Positions 55,790-64,000 of a DNA stretch of 64,000 nucleotides are shown in pieces (position 1 is the stretch's first letter; every line of letters begins with the position of its first letter). Under the pieces are notes generated by a model. That model was not told the origin of the DNA. It did not search any database and worked only from the letters and a program-made list of their open reading frames with translations. The position numbers and the translations under genes are program-made. The stretch is from assembly GCA_918807975.1 (NCBI GenBank), contig OU964921.1, forward strand, positions 20,486,498-20,550,497, read 5' to 3'. The DNA is from Aplidium turbinatum (taxonomy: Eukaryota > Chordata > Ascidiacea > Aplousobranchia > Polyclinidae).

Positions 55790-56061
55790 GGATGCAACAT
55801 AATTCGTACCATGAACAATTCGTACAGTCAATTCGTAACATCAACTCGTACCCTGAAAAAATCGAAAAAAAGAAGTTAAAAAAAGCCAAAATAGCACACG
55901 GATCGGAGTTTCCGCTTAACTCTAACTTTAAAATGTTTCGGAAACTCCGATTAGCGACTTCGGCTCTCGATCTTTTCATGGTACGAATTGATCGATTAGC
56001 GACTTCGGCTTTTTGCTATTTTTTCTCTCAATCTTTTCATGGTACAAATTAGGTTGCACTC
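55790..56061. mobile_element. 272 bp MITE with 9 bp duplication
   Basis: CAGTACTGG at 55781-55789 and 56062-56070. Ends GGATGCAACATAATTCGTACC and, reverse-complemented, close to GAGTGCAACCTAATTTGTACC. ATTCGTACC/GGTACGAAT is repeated five or more times, and GATTAGCGACTTCGGCT twice. A 9 bp duplication points to a MULE-type or similar transposase. Confidence 0.7.
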
Positions 56062-56170
56062 CAGTACTGGTACATAAAATTGAGTTATTTAACCTTTTGC
56101 AACAAAACTAAAAAAAAAACAGGGTTCTAGAAATAAAAGAATGGTTACCGGTATGTGCTCTGGTGCTCAC

Positions 56171-56305
56171 CTGCTTCTGCTATCTCATCACATGTGATGC
56201 TTTTTCCCTGGAATGACATTGATATTCTTCTCTTCTTTGGTCTGTCCTCATCCACACCTCTCATCATTCTGAGCACTCCAAGAACTGCATCTGACACTCT
56301 GCGAG
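56171..56305 (-). CDS. Candidate upstream exon of the host gene
   Basis: Minus strand between an acceptor-like CCGACACAG and donor GTGAGC. In one frame it reads RVSDAVLGVLRMMRGVDEDR, PKKRRISMSFQGKSITCDEI, AEA. The basic PKKRR could be a nuclear-localisation signal. No family recognised. Same strand as the exons at 50851-53344, but the link between them is not proven. Confidence 0.35.
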
Positions 56306-56885
56306 CTGTGTCGGTACCGGTAGGCTACTGGTATCGCCATTTTGATTCAAATCACAGTATGAACAGTGTTCAAAGTAACCCCATCTAGCATATGACCCTA
56401 GCTTTCCAAAACTACTACAAAAAAAATCGATGTGCATATTGATATAACTTGCTTATGACTTACCCTGCAATTGATAAGAAGGTCTTGCCCAAAAGCGTTA
56501 AAACCACTAAAAGTAAAGTACCGGTAGTCTTTCCTTGCCAAAACTGATTATTTCCCTGAAAATCCAGGTTGAAAGCAGAATAGTCTCCAAGCAGCAATCT
56601 TCTGTTTTTTCGAACAGAAAGGGTTTTCAAAAATAGTTTTCCAGACACTATTTACAAATTGACTGCTAAACAGAAGAATAAAATAAGCGAAGATATGTTT
56701 TTAGGTAAACATGCAATGAACAAACAAAATAAAAAAAAATGTTCAAAGTTACCCTGGCGTTCAAAGTAGCCCCGGTTTACGGTACTAAAAAAACTAGCTG
56801 CGGCTAACTTAAACTTGAAAAACTGTAGCTAAATTTGCGAATTAGTGTTTTTGTTCAAAATTAGTGATCTTCAATTTTTTTCTTA
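56306..56885. other. Gap with repeated GTTCAAAGTA phrase
   Basis: GTTCAAAGTAACCCC at about 56368 and GTTCAAAGTTACCC plus GTTCAAAGTAGCCCC at 56742-56774. Similar in style to the subterminal repeats at 54657 and 27832; may be another non-autonomous element, boundaries not found. Confidence 0.4.
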
Positions 56886-57479
56886 AAGGGCGGGGAAACC
56901 CAAATTCACTTTTTGCGAGTTTTTTGTTTCAGCGTGATGTCATTGTGTACAACATGCGTTTTAGCAAAAAAAAATCCAAATTTTGTTGCCCTCGTCTCGC
57001 TAAGGCCGCTTTTGTTTGATACCCGTTTGCGAGGTCTCGCGCGCATCAAGCTGTGATTCTGTTCGCGGTGACGTCACAAGGTACATATAGTTTTGGCCAA
57101 AAGTTTAAGACCAGACTTGATTTATGACGATTTTTGCATTACTTCAAAATACTGCATCATATATTGTTTCAGTTGCATCATCTTTATGCATCATCTTATA
57201 TCTGATGCAGTATTTTGAAGTAATGCAAAAATCGTCATAAATCAAGTCTGGTCTTAAACTTTTGGCCACAACTATATGTACCTTGTGACGTCACCGCGAA
57301 CAGAATCACAGCTTGATGCGCAACGAGACCTCGCAAACGGGTATCAAACAAAAGCGGCCTTAGCGAGACGAGGGCAACAAAGTTTGGATTTTTTTATTGC
57401 TAAAACTCATGTTGTACACAATGACATCACGCTGAAACAAAAAACTCGCAAAATTAATTTGGGTTTCCCCGCCCTTTAA
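56886..57479. mobile_element. Long foldback with mariner-like core
   Basis: Near-perfect palindrome centred at about 57184. Outer arms AAAGGGCGGGGAAACCCAAAT to GGTGACGTCACAAGGTACATA; inner arms TTTTGGCCAAAAGTTTAAGA, CCAGACTTGATTTATGACGA and TTTTTGCATTACTTCAAAAT, starting at TATAG. The inner part looks like a Tc1/mariner end (TA then GTTnTGGCCAAAAGTTTAAGACC). No coding sequence; the ORF at 57276-57479 is only the arm read through. Confidence 0.8.
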
Positions 57480-57499
57480 AGGAATAACGAAAAAAAATT

Positions 57500-57783
57500 G
57501 AAAGGTTACCGTAGCACGTCCGCAAATAATAACGTTGGCCGAACGTTCTGTACAACTGCACACCAACGTTGGCAAGAACGACTTCCTAATTCTAACATTT
57601 TTTGCATTTTCAGTATCTCAATACAATTGTAAAAGGAATACAATAAAGCAAACTTAAACAATTCTTCGAAGGTATTATCAACTAAAATATTTCCAAAGTT
57701 GGCAAAATTGGCAAAACTACACTACCCTCAGCCAACCCGAACAACTGTCCGCTAACGCTGGGCCGAAAAAAATGTTTACTGGG
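57500..57783. mobile_element. Element end with ACCCAGTAAACA
   Basis: Reverse complement of the right edge reads ACCCAGTAAACATTTTTTTC then GGCCCAGCGTTAGC. It shares CCCAGyAAACA and GTTGGCC-type phrases with the minisatellite at 44323. Left boundary not found. Confidence 0.35.
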
Positions 57784-57887
57784 TAATCTCTGCCTCCGTA
57801 AGCTTCCAACTTTTATAAAATTAAAACCGAGCTAAAATGCGGGGACATGAGTTAGAAACTGTTGTAATTCGTATTTAGGTAAAGGAA

Positions 57888-58480
57888 TTACGAAACCATT
57901 TTACGGAAAAATACCATCTGCTCTTTTTCCAATTTTGACAGGGGAAGCAATGCTTTCCTTGCTTCCATTGAGGATGCGCCCCTGCTGCCATGTAAGTCTT
58001 TCTTTACTACAAAAATCGTCCCTGCATACAAGGGAGTTCTGTCAGGTTCGATGTTGGCATATGTTATGTAATTGTTATGTTGTGCCCACGTCTCGTCGAT
58101 CGGTGGGGGTCCTGTGTGTTTCCTGTATGAATAATACAGAGAGTCTGTGAGATGTAAAGAACTTTTTGACATCTCGCAATTTTTTGGTTATTCCGTTAAT
58201 GTTCATTGAGCCAACCTTGAGGTTGCCCAGTCCGGTGTCCGAGTCGTCACTCTCCGTACATGCGAACATGATTAATAATAGAGAAAAAAGAGGTTAAATT
58301 TTAAGGGGTCGACTAGGCAGTCTGGGCCGTCGTCTGAGTCCGTGTTCTCATCCACCGAACTGAAGACATTTCAGTGGTGAGGAGGGATTCCAGGCTGTCC
58401 AGCCCGCAGAGACTAGCTGACTGTTCTCTCCTGACCTGTCTTCGTGGAAAACAGCTGATTCCCTTAAAAGGGAAAAGCCG
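57888..58480 (-). mobile_element. Tx1-like LINE, 5' end with start of endonuclease
   Basis: Minus-strand leader (58290-58480), then ATG at 58267-58269: MFACTESDDSDTGLGNLKVG, SMNINGITKKLRDVKKFFTS, HRLSVLFIQETHRT, the first endonuclease motifs of Tx1/L1-type LINEs. After a frameshift near 58080 the sequence continues WAQHNNYITYANIEPDRTPL, YAGTIFVVKKDLHG and ends near 57888. The rest of ORF2 is absent, so this is a 3'-truncated piece, perhaps of the same family as 29344-31920. Confidence 0.6.
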
Positions 58481-58551
58481 CTTCATAAAAACAATCTAGG
58501 GTGGGAAAAAAGGATAACTACTCAATTAGATCAGTGGTTCCGAACAAGGGA

Positions 58552-58586
58552 GAGCCACTGATCTAGCTGACGTAGGCTATTTTCTA
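58552..58586. repeat. 35 bp hairpin resembling joined hAT ends
   Basis: GATCAGTGGTTCCGAAC, then AAGGGAGAG, then CCACTGATC: the two CAGTGG-type ends lie only 17 bases apart. Possibly the remains of a hAT deleted down to its ends. Confidence 0.3.
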
Positions 58587-58775
58587 AACTCTAGTAATGT
58601 GGTTGTCTAGCTAATTTTAAAAAAATCTAAAAGCAAAAAGTGAGGCAGAAAGCGGTAGGCACTTTAACGTATTACACTTTCCCAAAGCAGTAACGCAATC
58701 ATGCGTGACATATGACATCATTGATGTTTGAAATCACCTGATTGCAGCCAATAAATCTTTTTACACTCAGCTTAG
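58587..58775. other. Gap with foldback-type end
   Basis: Near 58650 GCGGTAGGCACTTTAACG resembles the arm start of the foldback elements at 33521 and 1768. Nothing else. Confidence 0.35.
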
Positions 58776-58779
58776 TTAA
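58776..58779. repeat. TTAA target site of right piggyBac copy
   Basis: TTAA directly followed by CTCTTTGAAGGTTGGGG. The other end lies beyond the window. Confidence 0.88.
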
Positions 58780-61500
58780 CTCTTTGAAGGTTGGGGGGGG
58801 GGGGGGCTGTCAATTCAACTTTTTTGCATCAACAGTTGTATCTCTAAAACCACTGAGGCTGCGACTACGAGATTTCTTGACTTTTCCTAACTTTCATTCA
58901 CCTCTATTGAACTGAAATTATGAGCGAATAAAGGTTATAAATTGAAATAGATATAAGGCATTTCTCAGCACATCCTCTGAAATATTTCATATTCTATTGT
59001 TCAAAACTTTCCCACCAGCTGGATGAAAGTAATTAATTTGGCCCATGTCTCGTTAATCCTAACTGCTTCACAGCGTGAAGGAAATTGGCAGTATGCGTGG
59101 ACCTTTTGTTCTCACCACGGCTTATAAGCGACATCGATACAGGAAAAGCTTCAACTTTGATACGATGAGTTACCGTCGCTTGCGGTTGAAATTGCGTAAA
59201 ATTAAACATAAGACTTGGTGCCAATGCATCTAGAGCGAGAATTGTTTTTCGCAGACAATGATGTCCTTTCAATCAAACAAAGCATAGGCTACAACGTTAT
59301 TGCAATGACTCAGCGTCATTTGGAGTAGATTTGATGTAAAATATGAGATAAGTATTGAAAGTGATCGACTTGTTTTGTTTCACTCTCATTTCTCGTGACA
59401 TATTCAACGTTGTGGACTGATTTTAGATTATTCTGTTTGGGCCACAACGCTTTTTTGAATAATTAGAAATTTACCTACTGTAGAAGCTGCGCTGTAACAT
59501 AATATGATTTTGGTTTCAATTCTTTCCTTTTGTCTGACACACTATCAAAAGCAGAAAAGGCGTCGATGTTCCCAAAGCTTCTCACATATACTTGTAAACA
59601 TTTATTTCCAAGTCGATATGTAAAGATTTGAAATGCAATACACTTCTCATTTGTGTAGGATAAACCAGAACATCACGCTTTTGTGAAAAGGACGATCGTT
59701 CCACCACGTTTATACGTGATGCGGCTTAGTTGAATCAATATATTCAAGGCTTCTTGTACCAGGTTCACTGTCACTGATAAACTAAACCGCAATGCAGTAC
59801 CTCGCGAAGCAATTGTAGCGTAACATTTCCATGTGCTATAACTCGTCATAAATTGTGAAAACTTGTGTATTTACTTGTCAAGTTGTCTCATGTGAAATAT
59901 ATGTTTACATAGCAATGTCACAATGAAATCTTATCTCTGTTTACCAAACTAAAGATATGAACTTATGCGACGTCTTGCAACGTTGAATCGACGGAAAGGA
60001 GGGTAACTGCCAACCTAAACTGAGAATGCATGAAAGATATCGTTTATTGTCGAATGGACGTGACGTCAGAAAACGATGAATCGACATAGGCTAGCGGCGA
60101 GAGATATTTTAGTTAGATAATGACACGCGGCAGCGCGTTTACATTGAATAAAAATACCTTTATTTTATCCATTTCTATTTCCATTCTTCCTAGTTTCGTC
60201 TCACAATAACAAACAGATGAAGTTAGCATATTTACTAAATTATTCAATAAACAATAATGCATCATCCAGCATTATGTTAGCGCTGATTGACTAGACATAT
60301 TCACGAGTTGTGTGAGAATTGTATTCGATTAATCGCATTATTTATTGTAGGTAACACCTGCAAAAATTCAAGTAATTGCAGACTCTGCCTTCATAAGTGT
60401 AGTTTAGAAGTAGCTATCTCATATTAAGCCAATCGAATCAATGTAAAATAGAACGCTTTTACTTGATAGTGCCTGTGATATATAGGTTTTATCTAACAAC
60501 TACTTTCAGTTACATTGAAAGTGAATGAGTAAGCATTATGCAGTCTGTGACATAGACTGGAAATGTATAATCAGAAAATATAATATCATAAAGTATATTG
60601 CGTTATGTACATCTAGTAATTTTTATGAACATGGTATCATTTTGCAGGCAGGCGTTTTTATAGGGAAACAAACTTATTCCATAGTTTGATTTATGGCACT
60701 TATCCAACTGTTTCATAATGCGAATAGCTGTTTTAGTTGAATTTAGAAAAAAATATAACTTATAACCGCAGACTGATGCAACTTTTTTCATGCTTTAGTA
60801 TGTAACAACGTAATCTGCGGCGGCCTCAAACGCAAGGGTCAACCCAAGTAATGGAAAGGTTCTTTTTGAATTATGGTGATGAAATTCTTGTAATGCTATT
60901 GAACTTCATCTTGTTATGAAAAACTTATATTGTTTGCATTTGCAAGAAATATCAAACTTTTGGATTTTTTTATCACTGAACTGTCCGTTAGTAGAATGTT
61001 TCTTTATTACCTTAGTTAGGCCTATTGGTCAGTCAGGAAAGTATTTGTTGATGTGACATATGAGGATACTCTAAGAGACCGAGTTATTTTGTAAATAATA
61101 TTTGATTTTTGGACACCATCAAAATTTTCACACAATACACAAATGCGCATCGAGATATAGTGCTGCTCATAGTTGGGAAAAGTTAGATTGTGATAATTAC
61201 AACTTGCCTGAGTAGGCCTACAGCAAGGGACAATCAAAATAGATGAAACCGCATTCATGGTAATATAGACGTTTTGCAAACTGCTCTTTTCATTTTCAAT
61301 ATAATAACAAGAATGACAGCTTATTTTCACTAAACATATGAACAAATATCAAAATTTATGGATGAATAGCGCATCTATATTTTTCGGTTTAGGTTCAATA
61401 ATGCATTCTAGCCGTCAAAATGATGGAATATTTGATAATTTTGTTGAGACATACCATTGCCCAATCGTTGAATTTCCATCAGAGATAATTTTATTAGATA
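58780..61500. other. piggyBac 5' noncoding region (right copy)
   Basis: Counterpart of 9730-12358. ORF-like stretches (59033-59272, 60603-60791, 61022-61345) mirror those of the left copy but have no domain. No RNA gene seen. Confidence 0.55.
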
Positions 61501-61501
61501 G

Positions 61502-62506
61502 ATTCAGTTCAGTTGTTTTTATTTCTGACCATCATACCAAAAACAATACACGTCAACATAGCAAAGGTCGAGAAAAAGGTAGAAGCGACAAAACGCAAAC
61601 GTTTAAGCGTGCTTCTGACCAAAGTAAGTTATTGAGTTGAAAAAAATTTGGCACGGTCGCAACACCTTCAGAAAAATTTAAGATGTAGGGGAAAATAAAA
61701 AAATAAAATGTTACAAAAAAATAACATAAAAAACATAAATTTAGGCTATAGCTTTAATAGCCCACATAGCTTTAGCTGATATATTTAAGATTTGTATGGA
61801 CAGTTGCTATGAAGATCGGCCATGTTGCGTTATCAAGAGTGCTGATGGTCGTAAGGGGAACATGTCTTGATGCGTTTAGCTCATAGCAAATAAGAGCAAG
61901 GCAGGCAAAGAAAACCCCACAAAGAAATCCTACCACGGGCAAAGCCATTTCAAGCGCAACGCACCATGCCTTGCACGAATCACAAAGTAGATAGGCCATG
62001 ACTTGACGACATGAAAACAATGACAAAAACAAATAAAACAAACTAGCAAAAACAACATCATCATTTTGCGGAAATCCAATTATACCCAGGAAAGTACTTA
62101 TGTCTTGAAGATATCAAGCGTGCTTTGTTACAAAGTTGCATTGATAAAGCGATAATTTTAGACCCCAGTCAGCTAAACTCGTCACCTCCACACCGATCCA
62201 ACGTTAGCAAACGTTGAATTAATGCAAAAATGACAGGCATCGCTAGCTGGGATGTAGTAGTGGCATGTCACAGTAATATGAGAAAATTGAGTTAGGCCTA
62301 CCCTATGCTTTACACGTTAAACCAAAATAAAAGTAAAAAAAAATCCAATTCGGCATATTACGTAGAAAAAATTGCAGACAAACAGATAATAGCATGACGA
62401 TCCAGTCCAAGACATTAATATAAAAAAAACAACTGGTTGGAGCACATGGCCACCGCTTCACCGAAAGATGGCGATTGGTCGAAGAGGATGGAAAAACTTC
62501 TGCAGA
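61502..62506. other. ~1 kb segment present only in the right piggyBac copy
   Basis: In the left copy AGATAGATT runs straight into ATCAGTTTCATGCAC; here AGATAGATT is followed by about 1 kb before GCAGATTATCAGTTTCATGC. The AGATT at both edges suggests a deletion between short direct repeats in the left copy, or an insertion here. It contains a minus-strand ORF at 61772-62041. Confidence 0.75.
61772..62041 (-). CDS. Hypothetical membrane protein inside the extra piggyBac segment
   Basis: An 89-codon ORF on the strand opposite to the transposase, from ATG at 62039-62041. It reads MFYLFLSLFSCRQVMAYLLC, then CKAWCVALEMALPVVGFLCG, VFFACLALICYELNASRHVP. One clear hydrophobic segment (about residues 33-55) follows a possible signal or first membrane segment at the N-terminus, and several cysteines are present. 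No family recognised. A chance ORF in AT-rich DNA is possible, but its composition is more protein-like than its neighbours. Confidence 0.3.
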   Translation of the reverse strand: MFYLFLSLFSCRQVMAYLLCDSCKAWCVALEMALPVVGFLCGVFFACLALICYELNASRHVPLTTISTLDNATWPIFIATVHTNLKYIS

Positions 62507-62712
62507 TTATCAGTTTCATGCACATGGTTTCATTCAGCGTTATAATGTTGTTTTTCAAGCCACGTGGCGTTCATGGTCATAACGCAACATTGCAGAAACA
62601 GCCAATATTGATACCAGGTAGGCCTACTAATTATTATGCCGCTTTCGTCGAATCTACGTCGCTAAACGACGAAATTGTGCAAACGCCTGTTGGATTTCCC
62701 TTCTACGTATAG
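62437..62712 (+). CDS. Accessory ORF upstream of the piggyBac transposase
   Basis: A 91-codon ORF: MEHMATASPKDGDWSKRMEK, LLQIISFMHMVSFSVIMLFF, KPRGVHGHNATLQKQPILIP, ending QTPVGFPFYV. Its last 64 residues are identical to the left-copy ORF at 9521-9715. A hydrophobic stretch lies at about residues 21-40. It ends 304 bases before the transposase ATG on the same strand, so it could be a separate small protein, a first exon or untranslated leader. No known family. Confidence 0.4.
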   Translation: MEHMATASPKDGDWSKRMEKLLQIISFMHMVSFSVIMLFFKPRGVHGHNATLQKQPILIPGRPTNYYAAFVESTSLNDEIVQTPVGFPFYV

Positions 62713-63016
62713 TTTATCATAAACGTGAAGCATTGCTCAAGAAGCTAATCTGAATCACCATAGATAACCAGAACATTCATATAGTTTCATCATCAGTAGG
62801 CCTAAATATGTAAAGTGCACTTCACAATTTTTGACAACGGTCTGACAATTTATTATATTGCAAAGTTTTGGTTTATTCTTGACTTTTATAATTCTGTGTA
62901 ACATTTTTTTTCTAACTAGTTTCTATGTGACTAGCAATTTGTTTCATTTTACATTTTCTTTAGTATTTCAACGCCATTATTAAAAAAATTACGTCCTTTT
63001 CACTTTTAAATAAAGC

Positions 63017-64000
63017 ATGGCAAGGCAAGGATTCAGTGCTAAAGAAATATTGCAACATGTTTTACTGGATTCTGACGACGAAAGCCAGGCGGATGATTTG
63101 GAGGATTTATGGCACGCCGATTCAGATGAAGAAGCGGATTCTTCTCCGTCAACTTCCGCAACAGCGATTCCGATCGAGATTGACGACCAGTTACCGTCCA
63201 TGGGCGATGTTCAACCGGAGTTTGCGCCACCACGACGGATTATAACATCGAAAAGACTGGTGAACAGCATAGATTCCTCTCTCGACATGAACAACTACGA
63301 TGCTGTTGAGTTTCCCGACACACTGAAGTCTTATACAACTTTTGTAGAAAAGCCAAAAAACAGACAAGAGGGCGGCGTCAGCATTACTTGGTCTAATGCG
63401 AGACCGGTGCACAATGGGAGAAGGGGCCGAGCTAACATTATATCTGGCCCGACTGATGTTAGAAGAGAAGCCAAAGAAGCCAAGACTCCTCGGCAAGCAT
63501 GGGAACTATTTTTTTCTTTAAACATTTTGAACATTATTGTTCAAGAAACAAATACAAAAATTGCCACACTTATTTCTCAATTGCCAGAGAGAATTTTCGA
63601 TGACAGCAGGTACTGCTATTTTGGCCCAACTAACAACGAGGAGATGCTGGCATTTGTTGGATTGGGGTATTTTCGGGGGCTTTTAGAACAGGCTGGTCAT
63701 TCCACGGATGTATTGTTCAATCAACTGCAAGGGCATCCCGTGTTTAGTGCAACAATGAGCAAGAACCGCTTTAAATTTTTATTTTCGAACAATTCGTTCG
63801 ATGACCAAAATACTAGGCCGCAACGTTGGAAGAATGACCGGTTTGCCGCATTTCGAGTCGTTTTTGAAATGTTTAACGAAAACTGCGGCAAACATGTCAT
63901 TCCAGATGACTACTTGTCGTTGGACGAAACGCTATACCCCATGAGGACACAAATTGCCTTCAAGCAATATAATTCAAACAAGCCTGCGAAATATGGCCTT
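63017..64000 (+). CDS. piggyBac transposase, open to the window end
   Basis: Reads without a stop from ATG at 63017 for 328 codons to the edge. The acidic N-terminus (MARQGFSAKEILQHVLLDSD, then DSDEEADSSPST) is followed by the dimerisation/catalytic start: LSLDETLYPMR with the first catalytic Asp, and the NKPAKYGL block at the very end. Compared with the left copy it keeps the tryptophan in EDLWH and stays in frame through GRRGRANIISG, so it shows what the left copy has lost. The rest of the DDD triad and the Cys-rich C-terminus lie beyond the window. This copy could be the active one of the pair. Confidence 0.95.
   Translation, partial: MARQGFSAKEILQHVLLDSDDESQADDLEDLWHADSDEEADSSPSTSATAIPIEIDDQLPSMGDVQPEFAPPRRIITSKRLVNSIDSSLDMNNYDAVEFPDTLKSYTTFVEKPKNRQEGGVSITWSNARPVHNGRRGRANIISGPTDVRREAKEAKTPRQAWELFFSLNILNIIVQETNTKIATLISQLPERIFDDSRYCYFGPTNNEEMLAFVGLGYFRGLLEQAGHSTDVLFNQLQGHPVFSATMSKNRFKFLFSNNSFDDQNTRPQRWKNDRFAAFRVVFEMFNENCGKHVIPDDYLSLDETLYPMRTQIAFKQYNSNKPAKYGL

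Larger units (their letters stand above)
58780..64000 (+). mobile_element. Long piggyBac element, right copy, inverted, cut by window edge
   Basis: Mirror of 12358 back to about 8250. Sequence identity to the left copy looks high throughout. The segment between the end and the transposase start is about 4.24 kb here against 3.14 kb in the left copy, because about 1 kb at 61502-62506 has no counterpart there. The two copies face each other with their non-coding halves about 46 kb apart. Confidence 0.93.

Noticed and set aside
57276-57479. 67-codon ORF in the long foldback
   Set aside because: Read-through of one palindrome arm, no protein family likeness.
61338-61640. 100-codon ORF crossing the edge of the extra piggyBac segment
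   Set aside because: Low-complexity basic tail, no counterpart in the left copy, no domain.
1-64000. CRISPR arrays or bacterial operons
   Set aside because: Repeats are transposon arms or minisatellites without spacer structure; genes show introns and eukaryotic retroelements.

Overview
The window is AT-rich metazoan DNA, probably from an aquatic invertebrate. That guess rests on the mix of Penelope-like, BEL/Pao, I/Jockey-type, RTE-like and Tx1-like retroelements with piggyBac and many hAT DNA transposons, a spliced host gene, tRNA-derived SINEs and the absence of bacterial gene organisation. The species cannot be named from sequence alone. Nearly all of the window is transposable elements, many nested two or three deep. 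Eight elements have target-site duplications (TSDs) that match perfectly by eye, so their ends are exact.

Region by region. 1-1.5 kb: minus-strand LINE running off the left edge. 1.8-2.2 kb: foldback repeat with a tRNA-like core. 2.9-3.7 kb: hAT-type MITE. 3.8-4.65 kb: 3' end of a LINE with a C-terminal zinc finger. 4.65-5.57 and 12.36-12.7 kb: two Penelope-like ends in inverted orientation, forming a large palindrome whose right arm is split by a 6.8 kb piggyBac element (5571-12358, exact TTAA on both sides). 13.5-16.35 kb: hAT holding a piggyBac-derived MITE and a second hAT. 16.6-22.2 kb: RTE-like 5' fragment, a palindrome with hammerhead-like cores, and hAT remains. 22.2-26.9 kb: nearly full-length I/Jockey-like LINE split by a Charlie-like hAT that itself carries a 223 bp MITE. 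27.4-28.3 kb: transposase C-terminal fragment beside a motif-rich transposon end. 29.3-31.9 kb: Tx1-like LINE with another LINE tail inside. 32-32.6 kb: BEL/Pao relic. 33.9-43.9 kb: a BEL/Pao fossil that looks whole, with a hAT inside its 3' LTR. 44.3-44.8 kb: minisatellite. 45.2-49.8 kb: an unusual element with ~1.5 kb inverted arms built of ~155 bp tandem units around a nuclease-like gene. 50.8-53.3 kb (perhaps to 56.3 kb): exons of a minus-strand host gene that looks DUF4806-like, with its introns full of elements. 54.6-57.5 kb: three MITEs or foldbacks. 57.9-58.5 kb: Tx1-like LINE 5' end. 58.8-64.0 kb: a second piggyBac, inverted relative to the first, with an open transposase running off the right edge.

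The best candidates for something undescribed are: the 45.2-49.8 kb element with its nuclease-like gene; the accessory ORFs and ~1 kb extra segment in the long piggyBac family; the CTGANGA-stem-GAAA cores in two palindromic retroelement ends; and an in-frame TGA shared by two divergent LINE copies. All claims come from reading the sequence by eye; no database search was run.
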